Shown piece by piece: positions 1-10,441 of a stretch of DNA of 64,000 nt. Numbering within the stretch: position 1 is the first letter of the stretch; each line of letters opens with the position of its first letter. The notes beneath the pieces were generated by a model. That model was given only the letters and a program-made list of their open reading frames with translations. It did no database searches and was not told where the DNA came from. Position numbers and translations under genes: made by a program. The DNA comes from an uncultured Bacteroidales bacterium (GTDB lineage: Bacteria > Bacteroidota > Bacteroidia > Bacteroidales > P3). The stretch is taken from contig CAMUZR010000010.1 of the NCBI GenBank assembly GCA_947165255.1, forward strand, positions 27,984 to 91,983, written 5' to 3'.

Positions 1-698
1 TATATCCAATAATCAATGCGGCTATCGGATATAAACTCACCCAGTTCTACCGTAAAGGCTCCATTGATGGTGCTGCTTTTGAATTCGGGTGCAGTGCATA
101 ATTGTGTGGGCACGTGGTGCGTGACGACAACAATCTTTTTTGCCTTGCATTCGCCTACGGCCTGTTGGACGAACGCAAGGCAACGCTCGTGTTCAAGGTT
201 GAAATCATCTGCTGTCAGCCGGTGCCCATTATACTTGATGCGATAGAAGTCGCTGACATTCTTTTCCGTCAGGAATGCATCATACGGCTTTATCTTCGAC
301 CATAATGTTGACACGATTATGTCTATTCCGTCAAGATGTACTACACTGTTGTAGTAGGCATGTATATTGTGCCGAATTTCTTTGCAAAAGCCGTTTGGAA
401 TAGTGGCAAGGTCATAATATCCGTAGAAGTCGTGGTTGCCAAAACAAACAATAACCTGGCTATAATTCTTGCTCGCCCAATCCCAGAATTGATACGCTGA
501 GTATGTATCACTTTTTGAGTCTGGCAAATCAAGATATGCTGTGTCTCCAGCGACAATCAAAATGTCTCCCGTTACTTCAAGAGGATATTTTGCAATCCAT
601 TGACGATTTTGCGGGAACTCCAAATGAAGGTCGCTGACATACTGGATGCGTACGCCATGAGGTATTTGGTTAGAATGTATGTTTTCCCGTTCTGTCAT
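1..698 (-). CDS. Metallophosphoesterase, 3' end cut by window edge
   Basis: This gene is not in the ORF track because it has no stop inside the window. Read on the minus strand from ATG at 698 it stays open for 232 codons. The calcineurin-like phosphoesterase signature is clear: SDLHLE near residue 23, GDTAY near 51, GNHDF near 87 and a THH block near 200. The last GHxH block would lie beyond the edge. Such enzymes use two metal ions to cut phosphomono- or diesters; the substrate cannot be told from sequence. There is no signal peptide, so it is probably cytoplasmic. It follows hsdM on the same strand after 79 bases and has its own -7 box (TATCTTTG, 729-722), so it can be transcribed separately. 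The family call is firm; a role with the restriction system is only inferred from position. Confidence 0.85.
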   Translation of the reverse strand, partial: MTERENIHSNQIPHGVRIQYVSDLHLEFPQNRQWIAKYPLEVTGDILIVAGDTAYLDLPDSKSDTYSAYQFWDWASKNYSQVIVCFGNHDFYGYYDLATIPNGFCKEIRHNIHAYYNSVVHLDGIDIIVSTLWSKIKPYDAFLTEKNVSDFYRIKYNGHRLTADDFNLEHERCLAFVQQAVGECKAKKIVVVTHHVPTQLCTAPEFKSSTINGAFTVELGEFISDSRIDYWI

Positions 699-721
699 AC
701 TAATTGAGTTGCCTTCGACTG

Positions 722-773
722 CAAAGATACAAAAAGTTTTCCATTTCTTTCCAATATTTTCAAAACTGGAAAG
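722..773 (-). promoter_or_regulatory. Promoter with operator-like inverted repeat before the metallophosphoesterase
   Basis: On the minus strand there is a Bacteroidota -7 box TATCTTTG (729-722) with a TTG 22 bases upstream. The -33 side is covered by an inverted repeat: CTTTCCA (747-753) and TGGAAAG (767-773) on the plus strand. A third half-site TTTTCCA lies at 737-743. This arrangement suggests a repressor site for the gene starting at 698. The regulator is unknown. Confidence 0.45.
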
Positions 774-777
774 AATA

Positions 778-2349
778 TTATAGTTTATACCCTAACTTTT
801 CAAATAGGTCTTTCAGCTCTTTTGTGCTTTCCTCTTCCTGTTGCAGCAGGTCGCGCAGGTCAGTTTGCAACTCTTTCATCTTGGCATCGAAGTCTATCTG
901 CTCGTCGCGGTTGCGGAACTCGATGTACTTGCTGGGCACGAGACTGTAGCCTTTCTGTTCTATCTCTTCCTTTGTGGCGGAGTAGCAATACTCCGGTTCG
1001 TTGCGATAGGTCTGCTCGTAGCCGGCACGCTGCCAATTGTGGTAGGTGTCGGCAATCTCGCGTATCTGCTCTGGCGAGAACTGGATGTATTTCTTCTCGA
1101 AGGGCTCGCCTTTCTGCCGCAGGTCGATGAAGAGCACCTCGCCTTCGCGGTCGCGGAAGTGCTCCTCATTGCCGTTCTTGGTCTCCACATGGGCCTTTTT
1201 GTTGTTGTTCAGTATCCAGAGCGTCACGCTGATGTCGGTGGAATAGAACATGTTGCGGGGCAAGATGATGATAGCCTCCACTTTGTCGTTCTCAATAAGC
1301 TTGCGGCGGATGGCCAGCTCGGTGCCGTCAGCGCTCAGCGCGCCGTTGGCCAGCAGGAAGCCTGCCACACCTCGAGTGGAGAGTTTTGATAATATGTTCA
1401 ATATCCAGCCGTAGTTGGCGTTGGAGGTGGGAGGCACATCATAGCCGCTCCAGCGTGGGTCGGAGGTGAGCTGGTTGGCCTCGCGCCAGTCCTTCTGGTT
1501 AAAGGGCGGATTGGCCATGATATAGTCGGCCTTGAGGTCGGGGTGGTGGTCGTTGTGGAAGGTGTCGCCTTGACGGATGTCGGCCGAGATGCCCCGGATG
1601 GCAAGATTCATGCGCGCCAGTTTAAAGGTAGTATTGGTGTTCTCCTGACCGTAAACGCTCACGTTCTTCATATTGCCATGATGCGCCTTGACGAACTTCA
1701 TCGACTGCACGAACATACCGCCCGAGCCGCAACAGGGGTCGTAGATCTTGCCGTCATAAGGCTCGATAAGTTCGGCGATGAGGTTGACAATCGACTTGGG
1801 CGTATAGTATTCGCCCTTGCCCTTACCTTCGGCGATGGCGAACTTGCCCAAGAAATACTCATACACGCGGCCAATGAGGTCGTTCTCGGCATCGGCAACA
1901 GTGTCCAACTTGTTAATTTCGTCAAGCAACGATGCAAACTTAGTCTTGTCCAAACCCAAGTTGGAATAGTAGTTATAAGGCAATGCGCCCGCCAACTGTT
2001 TGTTCTTCTTCTCGATGTCGACAAGTGCGTCGTCGATAATCTGGAAAATATTGGGCTGCTTGGCGTTCTCCATAATGTACGACCAGCGGCACTTGGGTGG
2101 CAGATAGAAGACATTCTCCGCCGTGTAGAACTCCACTTGGTCAACATATTCTTTCAACCCGTTGGCCATGAGCTCCTGCTGTCTTTGCCCGAAGCGGTCT
2201 CCGGCATATTTCAAAAAGATAAGAGAGAGCACGATGTGTTTGTATTCGGCCGGCTCTACGGCGCCGCGCAACTTGTTGCACGACTCCCACAGGGCGGCCT
2301 CCATGCTTTTTGACACTTTGACCTTAGGCAGTTTGGTGGTTTTGGGCAT
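778..2349 (-). CDS. hsdM: Type I restriction-modification DNA methyltransferase subunit M
   Basis: HsdM is the adenine-methylating subunit of a type I restriction-modification complex; with HsdS it methylates target sites and with HsdR it forms the restriction enzyme. The 523-residue protein has the helical HsdM N-terminal domain (about residues 10-150), then the N6-methyltransferase domain with EYYTPKSIV, the SAM-binding DPCCGSGGMF and the catalytic NPPFN. The C-terminal tail is charged and helical, as expected for contact with HsdS. Length is normal for the family. ATG at 2349 gives a complete N-terminus. No hsdS or hsdR is in the window. The next gene on this strand is a metallophosphoesterase, so partner subunits, if present, lie beyond position 1 or elsewhere. 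A -7-like TACCTTTG lies upstream (2444-2437, minus). Confidence 0.95.
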   Translation of the reverse strand: MPKTTKLPKVKVSKSMEAALWESCNKLRGAVEPAEYKHIVLSLIFLKYAGDRFGQRQQELMANGLKEYVDQVEFYTAENVFYLPPKCRWSYIMENAKQPNIFQIIDDALVDIEKKNKQLAGALPYNYYSNLGLDKTKFASLLDEINKLDTVADAENDLIGRVYEYFLGKFAIAEGKGKGEYYTPKSIVNLIAELIEPYDGKIYDPCCGSGGMFVQSMKFVKAHHGNMKNVSVYGQENTNTTFKLARMNLAIRGISADIRQGDTFHNDHHPDLKADYIMANPPFNQKDWREANQLTSDPRWSGYDVPPTSNANYGWILNILSKLSTRGVAGFLLANGALSADGTELAIRRKLIENDKVEAIIILPRNMFYSTDISVTLWILNNNKKAHVETKNGNEEHFRDREGEVLFIDLRQKGEPFEKKYIQFSPEQIREIADTYHNWQRAGYEQTYRNEPEYCYSATKEEIEQKGYSLVPSKYIEFRNRDEQIDFDAKMKELQTDLRDLLQQEEESTKELKDLFEKLGYKL

Positions 2350-2517
2350 ATTGTTACTTTTTTAGATTTTTAAACGCTGGACGCTGAATGGCTAATAACG
2401 CATAATACAGCACTTGAAAATATCATATTCCATTTGCAAAGGTACGTTTTTTTTTTGAAATAGACACTTTGATTGGTTAGGAAACTGACGATAGTGATTT
2501 GCGTTTTTCGGCGGGGA

Positions 2518-2550
2518 TTGTTTTAATTTTAATTTTTTTTAGTATTTTTG
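2518..2550 (+). promoter_or_regulatory. Promoter of the choice-of-anchor L gene
   Basis: TTG (2518-2520) and a -7 box TATTTTTG (2543-2550) are separated by 22 bases, 40 bases before the ATG at 2591. This matches the primary sigma consensus of Bacteroidota. Confidence 0.5.
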
Positions 2551-2590
2551 CATTCTAATTAATTCCAACAATAAATTAATATTAATTACA

Positions 2591-4303
2591 ATGAAAAGAA
2601 AGTCATTATTTTATCTTGTTTTGGCATGTTGCCTTGTCGGTCAGTTGCATGCCCAAAACATCACAGTGACTTCTGCTATGGGACAAGATGTTAACACTTT
2701 TGTCAATACCGCCCTGGCGGGTAAGGGTGTTTACATCACCAATGCAAAGTTCAGCAACACTTCTGGCCCCATCCTGTCCGACCAAATTGGTGTTTTCCAG
2801 GCCAATGGTTTTACCGGCTTCTCCATGGATTCTGGCATAGTCATGACCACAGGCAATATTTCCGTTGCCCCTGGTCCCAACAACCTTTCTGGTGCCAGTC
2901 AGCCCATTACGGGCTATTACTCCGATGCCGAATTGGCCCCCATTGCCACCTCCTCTATCAATGGCTGTGCCACTCTCGACTTCGACTTTGTCGGCCTAAC
3001 CAACACCATCTCTTTCATGTACACGTTTGCTTCGGAGGAATATCCTGAGTATGTTTGCTCCAACTACAACGACGTGTTCGCATTCTATGTGACCGGACCC
3101 GACCCCGAAACAATGGAAGAAAGGACTTGGAATGTGGCCATCATCCCCCTATCCGTCACCGATTCCACTCCCGACGGCATTGCAGTGGCCATCAATTCTA
3201 TCAATCCAGGTGTCCCCGGCACTTCTGGCGGCGGCGGCAGCGACTGCCACTACGAGTTTTCCTCCTATTACAACGATAACCCAGTCGAATCCGTCGGTGT
3301 CCAGTACGACGGCTACACCTCCAAACTTATGGCTACCACAGAGATTGTCCCTTGCGCCCTCTACCACATGCACCTCTCTGTCTGCAATGTGGGCGACAAC
3401 GCCTTCGACAGCGGTGTTTTCCTGGAGTACGGAAGCTTTAGCAGCCCTTCCACTCAGCTCAATTTCAACCGTGTCAATCGCGATACCGTCCGTGTCGGTT
3501 GCGCTACCCGCGTACCCTTCGACATGAGTCATTCCTACTATGACGATGGTGTCTGCCATATCACTTACGGCGGCACGGCTGTCTATGGCGTCGATTTCAC
3601 CTGCACCACCGATTCCGGCGCTGTTATGGAAGGCGACCAACCTTTCTATATTTCCAAATCCACCACCCATTATCTTAATGTGGCTGGCATCCAGGGTGCC
3701 AATCTCGCTCAGCCCAAATACATTGACCTCTATATCGAGACTTCGGTCTGTCCCGCCTTCCCCGACCTAAAGGTGTACGACACCATGCGCCTCGTCCTGG
3801 TGAACAATCCCAACGTGGTCGTGCGCGACACCCTTATCGAGTGCAACCACCTTTGCACCGAAGTGGGCGTCGAAGTGGTGGCTGGCAATGCCCCCTTCAC
3901 CTTCCAGTGGCTCCCTGCTGACAATCTGGCCGATCCCACCGCACAGCATACCGAGGCATTCATCACCAACGACGCTGTCTATCATGTCGTTGCCACCGAC
4001 CGCTATCGTTGTGCTTCCGATACCGCCACCGTCACCATCAACATCCACACCAGCGAAGCTGTCGACGAAGTCGATGCCCCTCAAGTCAAGGTTTACCCCA
4101 ATCCTACCGACGGACTCCTGAATGTAGAGGCACAGGACATCATACAGGTCGACCTGTACAACGTCAGTGGCCAAAAGGTATACTCCGATAGCCACCACAC
4201 TCATCAACTCCAGCTCCACACCCATTCTTTTGCTCCCGGCACTTACTATTTGCGTGTGGCCACAGCTAACGGCTCTTCCACCCAAACGGTTATCGTAAGG
4301 TAA
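2591..4303 (+). CDS. Choice-of-anchor L protein with T9SS type A sorting domain
   Basis: This is a secreted or surface protein of 570 residues. It starts with a signal peptide (about 1-21, ending LHAQ). The choice-of-anchor L domain fills about residues 25-280, with the SDQIGVF, DSGIVMTTG and FASEEYPEYV blocks seen in that family. Ig-like segments follow (about 285-480), including a gliding-protein-like stretch with CNHLCTEVGVEV. The end is a T9SS type A sorting domain (VKVYPNPTDG to the basic last residue), which directs crossing of the outer membrane through T9SS and attachment to the surface. The gene is rich in C-ending codons. It lies 42 bases before the 2019-residue gene, so the two are probably one operon. 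The ligand is unknown; the domain names describe architecture rather than a tested function. Confidence 0.85.
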   Translation: MKRKSLFYLVLACCLVGQLHAQNITVTSAMGQDVNTFVNTALAGKGVYITNAKFSNTSGPILSDQIGVFQANGFTGFSMDSGIVMTTGNISVAPGPNNLSGASQPITGYYSDAELAPIATSSINGCATLDFDFVGLTNTISFMYTFASEEYPEYVCSNYNDVFAFYVTGPDPETMEERTWNVAIIPLSVTDSTPDGIAVAINSINPGVPGTSGGGGSDCHYEFSSYYNDNPVESVGVQYDGYTSKLMATTEIVPCALYHMHLSVCNVGDNAFDSGVFLEYGSFSSPSTQLNFNRVNRDTVRVGCATRVPFDMSHSYYDDGVCHITYGGTAVYGVDFTCTTDSGAVMEGDQPFYISKSTTHYLNVAGIQGANLAQPKYIDLYIETSVCPAFPDLKVYDTMRLVLVNNPNVVVRDTLIECNHLCTEVGVEVVAGNAPFTFQWLPADNLADPTAQHTEAFITNDAVYHVVATDRYRCASDTATVTINIHTSEAVDEVDAPQVKVYPNPTDGLLNVEAQDIIQVDLYNVSGQKVYSDSHHTHQLQLHTHSFAPGTYYLRVATANGSSTQTVIVR

Positions 4304-4345
4304 ACAGAATTCGGATTTATTTTATAGATTCAAAATCATCATATT

Positions 4346-7300
4346 ATGAAAAAGATTTATACTTTATTAATACTTCTGTCCTTCCTTCTGTCCTTCTCCA
4401 CATCGGCCTGGGCACAGTGCGAGGGTGAGGCCACATGCACCATCACCATTTCTGGCACCGACCAGTATGGCGACGGATGGAATGGTGCTGCCATCACCAT
4501 CTATCAGGACACCATCTTTATCGGCACCTACTCCTGTGCGGGAGCCTCCTCAGTTGCAACCTTCCATGTCTGTCAGGGCCCTGTCAGTTTCTCCTGGAGC
4601 TCGGGTCTCTACGACTCTGAGTGCGGTTTCACCATTACCGACTCCATCGGTGCCACCCTCTACACTCACACCTCTGGCACCACCATCCCCACGGGTGTCT
4701 TTTGTGAGGATGTGGCTTGTGCCACCTGTCCCCGCCCGACGCTTATCAACGCTTTCAATGTCACCGCTGACAGTGCCACCCTCGAGTGGGCCGACGACGA
4801 GGCGGCCAGCGGATGGCTCTATCAGCTGAGTACCAGCCGCACCACCCTAGGCGACTGGACCTTCACAGCCGATACCAATGTCGAATTTACCGGCCTTTTG
4901 GCCAATACTGCCTATTATTTCTTCCTCAAGGCCATCTGTGCTGCCGACGACACCAGTGCTGCCGCCCTCCACAGTTTCCGCACCGCTTGTGGCGACAACC
5001 CCATCCCCTTCTCCGAAGGATTTGAGAACAATGGTTCCAACGCCCCCTTCTGCTGGTCCATCTGGGAGAAAGGTAGCTACGACAATTATGGCTACGTCTA
5101 CGAATACCCCCAAATTTATTATTACAGCTATTATGCCCATACGGGTTCCTACCTGGTGAACATGTACGATGCCTACGGAGCCAATTCAATCATCACGCCC
5201 CGTGTGTTGATACCTGCCAACCAGATCGAGGCTCAGTTCTGGGCTGCATACTCTAGCTACACCGACAACTTTGGCAGCATCCAGGTGGGCTACACCACCA
5301 CCAACGACTCTGCCACCGCCGTCTTCCATCTTGTCAGTGTCGTGCCCCTGACCGATGCTTATGCACTCTACACGGTAGATTTCGATACCGTCACTACTAC
5401 CGATTCCGTCTACGTGGTCTTCCGCTCTGCGGGCAACAACATGAGCCCCAGCAGCGCCATCAATATCTTATTGGACGATGTCACCATCCGTCAAATCAAC
5501 AACTGCCCCCAGGTCACCGACTTCACTCCCATTGCTACTGTCTCACACGAAATCACCTTCGCCTGGACCGACACGATTGGAACCGCATGGGAGATTTCCT
5601 ACGGCCCCGTCGGCTTCGACCCCGACCTCAGCACCGTCCGCATCCCCGCTTCCACCAATCCGTTCACCCTCACTGGCCTGTCCGACAGTCTGACCTACGA
5701 ATTCTACGTGCGCACCGTCTGTGGCAGCCAGCGTGGCTACTGGTCGCTCCCCGTCGTCGCCCGTCCCAACACGATTCAGATGCCCGAGTCCGGCACCGAT
5801 ACCGTCTATGTCTGCGGCACCTCCATCTCCGACCCCGGTGGAGTCAGTGGCGTTGTCCCCAACTACACCACCAGCTACATGGTAGTCTATCCCAACGACA
5901 GCACCGCCACCATCCGCCTCACGGGCAACATCAATTTAGGCTCTTCCGACTACCTCTATATCTATGAAGGTGTGGGCATTTCGGGTCGCCTTCTTGGCCA
6001 ATACTCTGGTTCGGTATCCAATATCAACGTGGCCTCTTCCATTGGCCCGCTAACCCTCTATCTCAGCACTGGCTATTCCTCCTACGACGGCTTCGTCCTC
6101 ACCACCCACTGCGAACCCCTGCCCACCTGCACCAGTCCCTACGACGTACAGGTGTCCAACGTTACGGGCAGCAGTGCGCTGGTCTCGTGGAGCTATGCCA
6201 ACTTCACCACCCCCCAACTCTTTACCATAGTGGCTACCGACACAGCCAACGAAGTAACCAATTACTACACCGCTGCCGACACCGCCCGTAGTTTCACCAT
6301 CACCGGCCTCAGCCAGCACACCCATTACCTGCTTTCGGTCCAGGCCACTTGCGATGGCGGCGATACCAGTCTCAACGCCGATGCCTCTTTCTTCACCTAT
6401 TGCCTCTCCGGCGGCGAAAATGTGGTCGGCACGGGCATCGCTAACAGCTATTATGTGCCCGTCTATATCTATGGACATGCCGTGTCGCAGCAGATTTTCG
6501 ACTCGGTCGTCATGGCAGGCGTCGATACCATCTTCGGCGTCCGTTTCTACAACACCTCCAACGCCACCATGATCCGCAACATGGCAGTGTATATGGACTC
6601 CACCACCCGCAGCTCTTACAGCTCCTATTCCGAAATAGAAGTCCAGTCTCCTGCCAATCGCCGCTTCTCTGGCCCTGTTTCCATACAGCCTGGTTGGAAC
6701 GAAATTCTCTTCGATTCTGCCTTCGTATACAGCGGCTCTGGCAATATTACCCTTACCGTCGATGACAACACTGGCGAATATGCCTCCTCCATCAACTGGC
6801 AGGCAAGCTCCACCACCGACAATATGTCCGTTTACGCCTACTCCTACAATGGCGACATAGACCCCACCGACTCTCTCTCCCTCTCTTCCGTCTCTACCTG
6901 GTCCACCGGTGTGGTCAATCTCCGGGCCAACACCGTCTTCCTCACCCCCTGCGGCGATGCCAGCTGTGTGCCCCCTGCCGTTGTCGTGGCTGCCACCACC
7001 TCCTCTTCGGTCACCCTCTCTTGGGTTCCAGGTCTTTACGAGGACTCCTGGGACATTGAGTACAGGCAGGCCGACAGCACCGAGTGGAATGTCCACGCCT
7101 CCAGCACAAGTCAGGACACTGCGGTCATCTCCGGCTTGCAGCCCGCCACTCATTATGTCTTCCGTGTCACTAGCCTCTGCGGCGACACCACGGCTTCCAT
7201 CGAAATCAATGCCACCACCCGCTGTGCTCCCGTTACCGACTATCCCTTCGCCGAAGACTTCGAAGGCTTCCTCGCCACCTATTCCGAACCCGAAACCCAG

Positions 7301-10300
7301 ATCTGCTGGGCTCGTTCAACCAGCTACTACTATTCCGGTAGCTACTATCCCTACACCTATTCCTACTACCATCACTCCGGTTCCAGCTGTCTCTATATGG
7401 CTTCCAGCAGTTACCCCGGCTCTTCCTATAGCAGCATGATCATTCTTCCCGAAATGGGAGCCCGTATCGACACCCTCACCCTTTCGTTCTATATGATGGG
7501 CGACTACACCGCTTACAGTACCTACCGTACCGATGTGGGCGTCCTGGCCAATCCGGCCGACACCTCCACCTTCGAGCTTATCGCCTCCTTCCCCTTCACC
7601 TCCGACGACGGTGAATGGCAGTTCTGCGAGGCCAACCTCAACGGCTACACAGGCACTGGCCGCCACATCGCCATCCGCACGGGTGATGGCAGCGATTCCT
7701 ATTATCTTGACGATATTCTTGTGGAGTACTTCAACCCTTGCATTACTCCTAGGAACCCCCGTGCCAGCAACGCCACCACCTCTTCCGTGCTCCTCTCCTT
7801 CACCGACACCAACAATGCCGGCAACTACACCATCGTCTACGGCACCTCCGACGATATCGCCAATGCCACCGACACCATCCAAATTACCACCACCTCTACC
7901 ACCCTCAGCGGCCTTGCCACTGCCACCCAGTATCACGCTTGGGTACGTGTCAACTGTCCCGACAACCAAAGCAAATGGGTAAAGTTCCCCGTTTTCAGCA
8001 CCCTCTGCGACCCCCTCCCGGTGGACAACCTCACCCCCTACGAGATCAATTTCGAGCAGGGACTTGACAGCTGCATGAACCAGGAACGCATCTCCGGCTC
8101 CACCGACTGGGAGGTCGCCACCACCACCGCCAATCCCGTAGGCGCCTATAGCGGCGGCTATGTGGGTCAGCTTTATAACTCCAGCCGGGTCAACGAAACA
8201 ATGCTCATCCTGCCCTCCTTCGACTTTACCGCCCTCGACCGCGGTGCCGAGCTCACCTTCTGGCATGCCCAGGTCCAGGGCAGTCATCAAGACCGTCTCT
8301 ACGTCTATTATCGTACCAGCCCCACGGGCGATTGGGCAGTGATTGACTCCTTCACCACCCAAATCACCGCTTGGACGCAGCATTTCGTCACCCTTCCGTA
8401 CTCGGGCAACCAGGCTTTCTATCAGGTCGGCCTCAAGGGCGTCACAGGTGGCGAAGGTGTCAAAATTGACGACATCAGTGTCCATGCCGCCCCCACCTGC
8501 TTCCGTCCCACCGACCTCGTGGTCGACAGCGTGGCCGATGGCTCTGCCACACTCTCCTGGGTGGGCTCCGCTCCCAGCTATCATGTCCGTTACCGCCGTG
8601 TGGGTACGCTCTCTTGGTCCAACGACACCACCACCAACAACAGCATCACCCTCACCGGCCTCCGCGGCCTTTCCGAATACCAGTGCATGGTACGTGGCCT
8701 CTGCTCTGCTACCGACAACAGCCACTATAGCGAAATGGTCAATTTCATCACCACGGCCTGCGCCACTGAGTATGATTACTTCAACTACGACACAGCCGAC
8801 TTTACTGCCTATTCTACCTACTGGGCTCCAGGTTATTGCAATTACAACTACTCCTATTCCGAGACGCTCATCGACAGCGCCGACCTCGTCGGACTCGACC
8901 AAATCTCCGGCTTCGGTTTCAGCGCCACTTCTTCCAGCACTGCGGCTCTCAACAACTGCGACGTCTATTTCGGCCACACCTCCGACTCTGTCCTCAACTC
9001 CTTCAAGTTCGACAGCACCTTTGTCCGCGTCTATCATGGCAGCCTCAACTTCAATTCCGCCGGCTGGCATCGTGTGATTCTCGACTCCCCCTTCCCCTAC
9101 GATGGCCATAGCAACCTCGTCGTCGCCATCTATCGCAACAACTCCACCTCCGACTACAACTATCCCTATTTCGATGCCCATAGCACCGTCGGCAACAAGG
9201 TGCTTTCAGCCTACTACTACGACCCCTTCACTCCCGCCCAGGCCAACACCATCTCGCCCTACTACAAACATGCCGACACCATCTCCCCCAACTATACGTT
9301 CATCGCCTGTGCCCCCATCTGCCATGCGCCTACTATCACTGGCACCACCTCTTCTCTGTCTTCCATCGGCCTCACCTGGATTGCCGACGGCAACAATGTG
9401 CAGATTAGCTATAAGAGAAGCTCTTCCGACACCTGGTCCGACGAGATAGACGTCACCGGCAACAGCTATACCTTCACCGACCTCGACCACTCCACCAGCT
9501 ACGATTTCCGCCTGCGTCAGGACTGCTCCGCCGATGAGTTGGGCCTGTCTGCCTGGGTGGGTGTCACCGCCGTCACCGACTATCTCTGCCCAGTGCCCAC
9601 CAACTTGCAGGTGTCCGACCTCGACAACGCCCATGCCACCTTCAGCTGGGATGCCGCTGACAACGACACCCGCTGGGAAATCCGTGTCTTCAACAACAAC
9701 TTCAACCAGACTTACGAGGTCAGCAGCAATCCTGCCACCGTCAACGGCCTGCAGCCTGGCACCGCTTACCACGCCACTGTACGCACCCTCTGCGGCCCCG
9801 ACTATGAATTCCAGGGCGCCTACTCCTCCAGCATCGACTTCACCACTCCCTACTGCGGTACGGTCAGCGGGGTCACCGGCGAGGCCATTGGCAACATTGC
9901 CCATCTGAGATGGAATCCCGGCAGCAGCGCCAGTGGCTACTACGAGATTCAATACGGCCGCGAAGGCTACACCGAAAGCGAAGTCTTGGGCTCTGTCATC
10001 AGTCCCGACACCGAGGTCTATATCTACAACCTCGTGCCCCATTTCACCTACGCCTTCCGCGTCCGTTCGCTCTGCGGCCTCTCGTGGTACAGCGACTGGA
10101 GCACTACCCCCTGTGTCATCACCACCGGCGATGCCGTGGGCATTGACCAGGCCGCACCCGAATTCAGTTGCACCCTTTATCCCAACCCTGCCAACGGCTC
10201 TACCACCATCACCGTTTCGGGTGTCGAAGGCCCGGTGACCATCGAAGTGCTCGACATCAACGGGCGCCAAGTGGCTTCCGAAACCCTCAACTGCTCGGCC

Positions 10301-10405
10301 AACTGCTCCAAGCAAATGGAGGTCGGCGGACTGGCCCAGGGTGCCTATTTTGTCCGTGTGGTCACTGCACAGTCCACCACTCTCCGAAAACTCATCGTCC
10401 AATAA
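4346..10405 (+). CDS. Giant multi-domain fibronectin-III surface protein with T9SS sorting domain
   Basis: This 2019-residue protein is predicted to be secreted by T9SS. A signal peptide (1-23) is followed by a beta-rich module containing DQYGDGWNG (about 25-125), a fibronectin type III-like repeat, and cleaved-adhesin/MAM-like modules that open with blocks such as PFSEGFENNG (about 215) and YPFAEDFEGF (about 965). One CUB-like module has YLYIYEG (about 535). Several more Fn3 repeats carry the usual ATLSW or LTWIADG strands and end in LCG-type turns. The last 75 residues are a T9SS type A sorting domain starting LYPNPANG. Tyr/Ser-rich runs break up the modules. The architecture fits adhesion or glycan binding. 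No catalytic motif was recognised. The gene is strongly biased to C-ending codons and lies in an apparent operon with the previous gene. Confidence 0.8.
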   Translation: MKKIYTLLILLSFLLSFSTSAWAQCEGEATCTITISGTDQYGDGWNGAAITIYQDTIFIGTYSCAGASSVATFHVCQGPVSFSWSSGLYDSECGFTITDSIGATLYTHTSGTTIPTGVFCEDVACATCPRPTLINAFNVTADSATLEWADDEAASGWLYQLSTSRTTLGDWTFTADTNVEFTGLLANTAYYFFLKAICAADDTSAAALHSFRTACGDNPIPFSEGFENNGSNAPFCWSIWEKGSYDNYGYVYEYPQIYYYSYYAHTGSYLVNMYDAYGANSIITPRVLIPANQIEAQFWAAYSSYTDNFGSIQVGYTTTNDSATAVFHLVSVVPLTDAYALYTVDFDTVTTTDSVYVVFRSAGNNMSPSSAINILLDDVTIRQINNCPQVTDFTPIATVSHEITFAWTDTIGTAWEISYGPVGFDPDLSTVRIPASTNPFTLTGLSDSLTYEFYVRTVCGSQRGYWSLPVVARPNTIQMPESGTDTVYVCGTSISDPGGVSGVVPNYTTSYMVVYPNDSTATIRLTGNINLGSSDYLYIYEGVGISGRLLGQYSGSVSNINVASSIGPLTLYLSTGYSSYDGFVLTTHCEPLPTCTSPYDVQVSNVTGSSALVSWSYANFTTPQLFTIVATDTANEVTNYYTAADTARSFTITGLSQHTHYLLSVQATCDGGDTSLNADASFFTYCLSGGENVVGTGIANSYYVPVYIYGHAVSQQIFDSVVMAGVDTIFGVRFYNTSNATMIRNMAVYMDSTTRSSYSSYSEIEVQSPANRRFSGPVSIQPGWNEILFDSAFVYSGSGNITLTVDDNTGEYASSINWQASSTTDNMSVYAYSYNGDIDPTDSLSLSSVSTWSTGVVNLRANTVFLTPCGDASCVPPAVVVAATTSSSVTLSWVPGLYEDSWDIEYRQADSTEWNVHASSTSQDTAVISGLQPATHYVFRVTSLCGDTTASIEINATTRCAPVTDYPFAEDFEGFLATYSEPETQICWARSTSYYYSGSYYPYTYSYYHHSGSSCLYMASSSYPGSSYSSMIILPEMGARIDTLTLSFYMMGDYTAYSTYRTDVGVLANPADTSTFELIASFPFTSDDGEWQFCEANLNGYTGTGRHIAIRTGDGSDSYYLDDILVEYFNPCITPRNPRASNATTSSVLLSFTDTNNAGNYTIVYGTSDDIANATDTIQITTTSTTLSGLATATQYHAWVRVNCPDNQSKWVKFPVFSTLCDPLPVDNLTPYEINFEQGLDSCMNQERISGSTDWEVATTTANPVGAYSGGYVGQLYNSSRVNETMLILPSFDFTALDRGAELTFWHAQVQGSHQDRLYVYYRTSPTGDWAVIDSFTTQITAWTQHFVTLPYSGNQAFYQVGLKGVTGGEGVKIDDISVHAAPTCFRPTDLVVDSVADGSATLSWVGSAPSYHVRYRRVGTLSWSNDTTTNNSITLTGLRGLSEYQCMVRGLCSATDNSHYSEMVNFITTACATEYDYFNYDTADFTAYSTYWAPGYCNYNYSYSETLIDSADLVGLDQISGFGFSATSSSTAALNNCDVYFGHTSDSVLNSFKFDSTFVRVYHGSLNFNSAGWHRVILDSPFPYDGHSNLVVAIYRNNSTSDYNYPYFDAHSTVGNKVLSAYYYDPFTPAQANTISPYYKHADTISPNYTFIACAPICHAPTITGTTSSLSSIGLTWIADGNNVQISYKRSSSDTWSDEIDVTGNSYTFTDLDHSTSYDFRLRQDCSADELGLSAWVGVTAVTDYLCPVPTNLQVSDLDNAHATFSWDAADNDTRWEIRVFNNNFNQTYEVSSNPATVNGLQPGTAYHATVRTLCGPDYEFQGAYSSSIDFTTPYCGTVSGVTGEAIGNIAHLRWNPGSSASGYYEIQYGREGYTESEVLGSVISPDTEVYIYNLVPHFTYAFRVRSLCGLSWYSDWSTTPCVITTGDAVGIDQAAPEFSCTLYPNPANGSTTITVSGVEGPVTIEVLDINGRQVASETLNCSANCSKQMEVGGLAQGAYFVRVVTAQSTTLRKLIVQ

Positions 10406-10441
10406 CGATAGTACACTCTCTGCCGACAAAGCCCGTCGGCA

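Noticed and set aside
6050-9181. Long minus-strand ORFs (367 and 621 codons) opposite the giant adhesin
   Set aside because: They are low-complexity Gly/Val/Glu-rich shadows of the C-ending codons on the plus strand, not genes.
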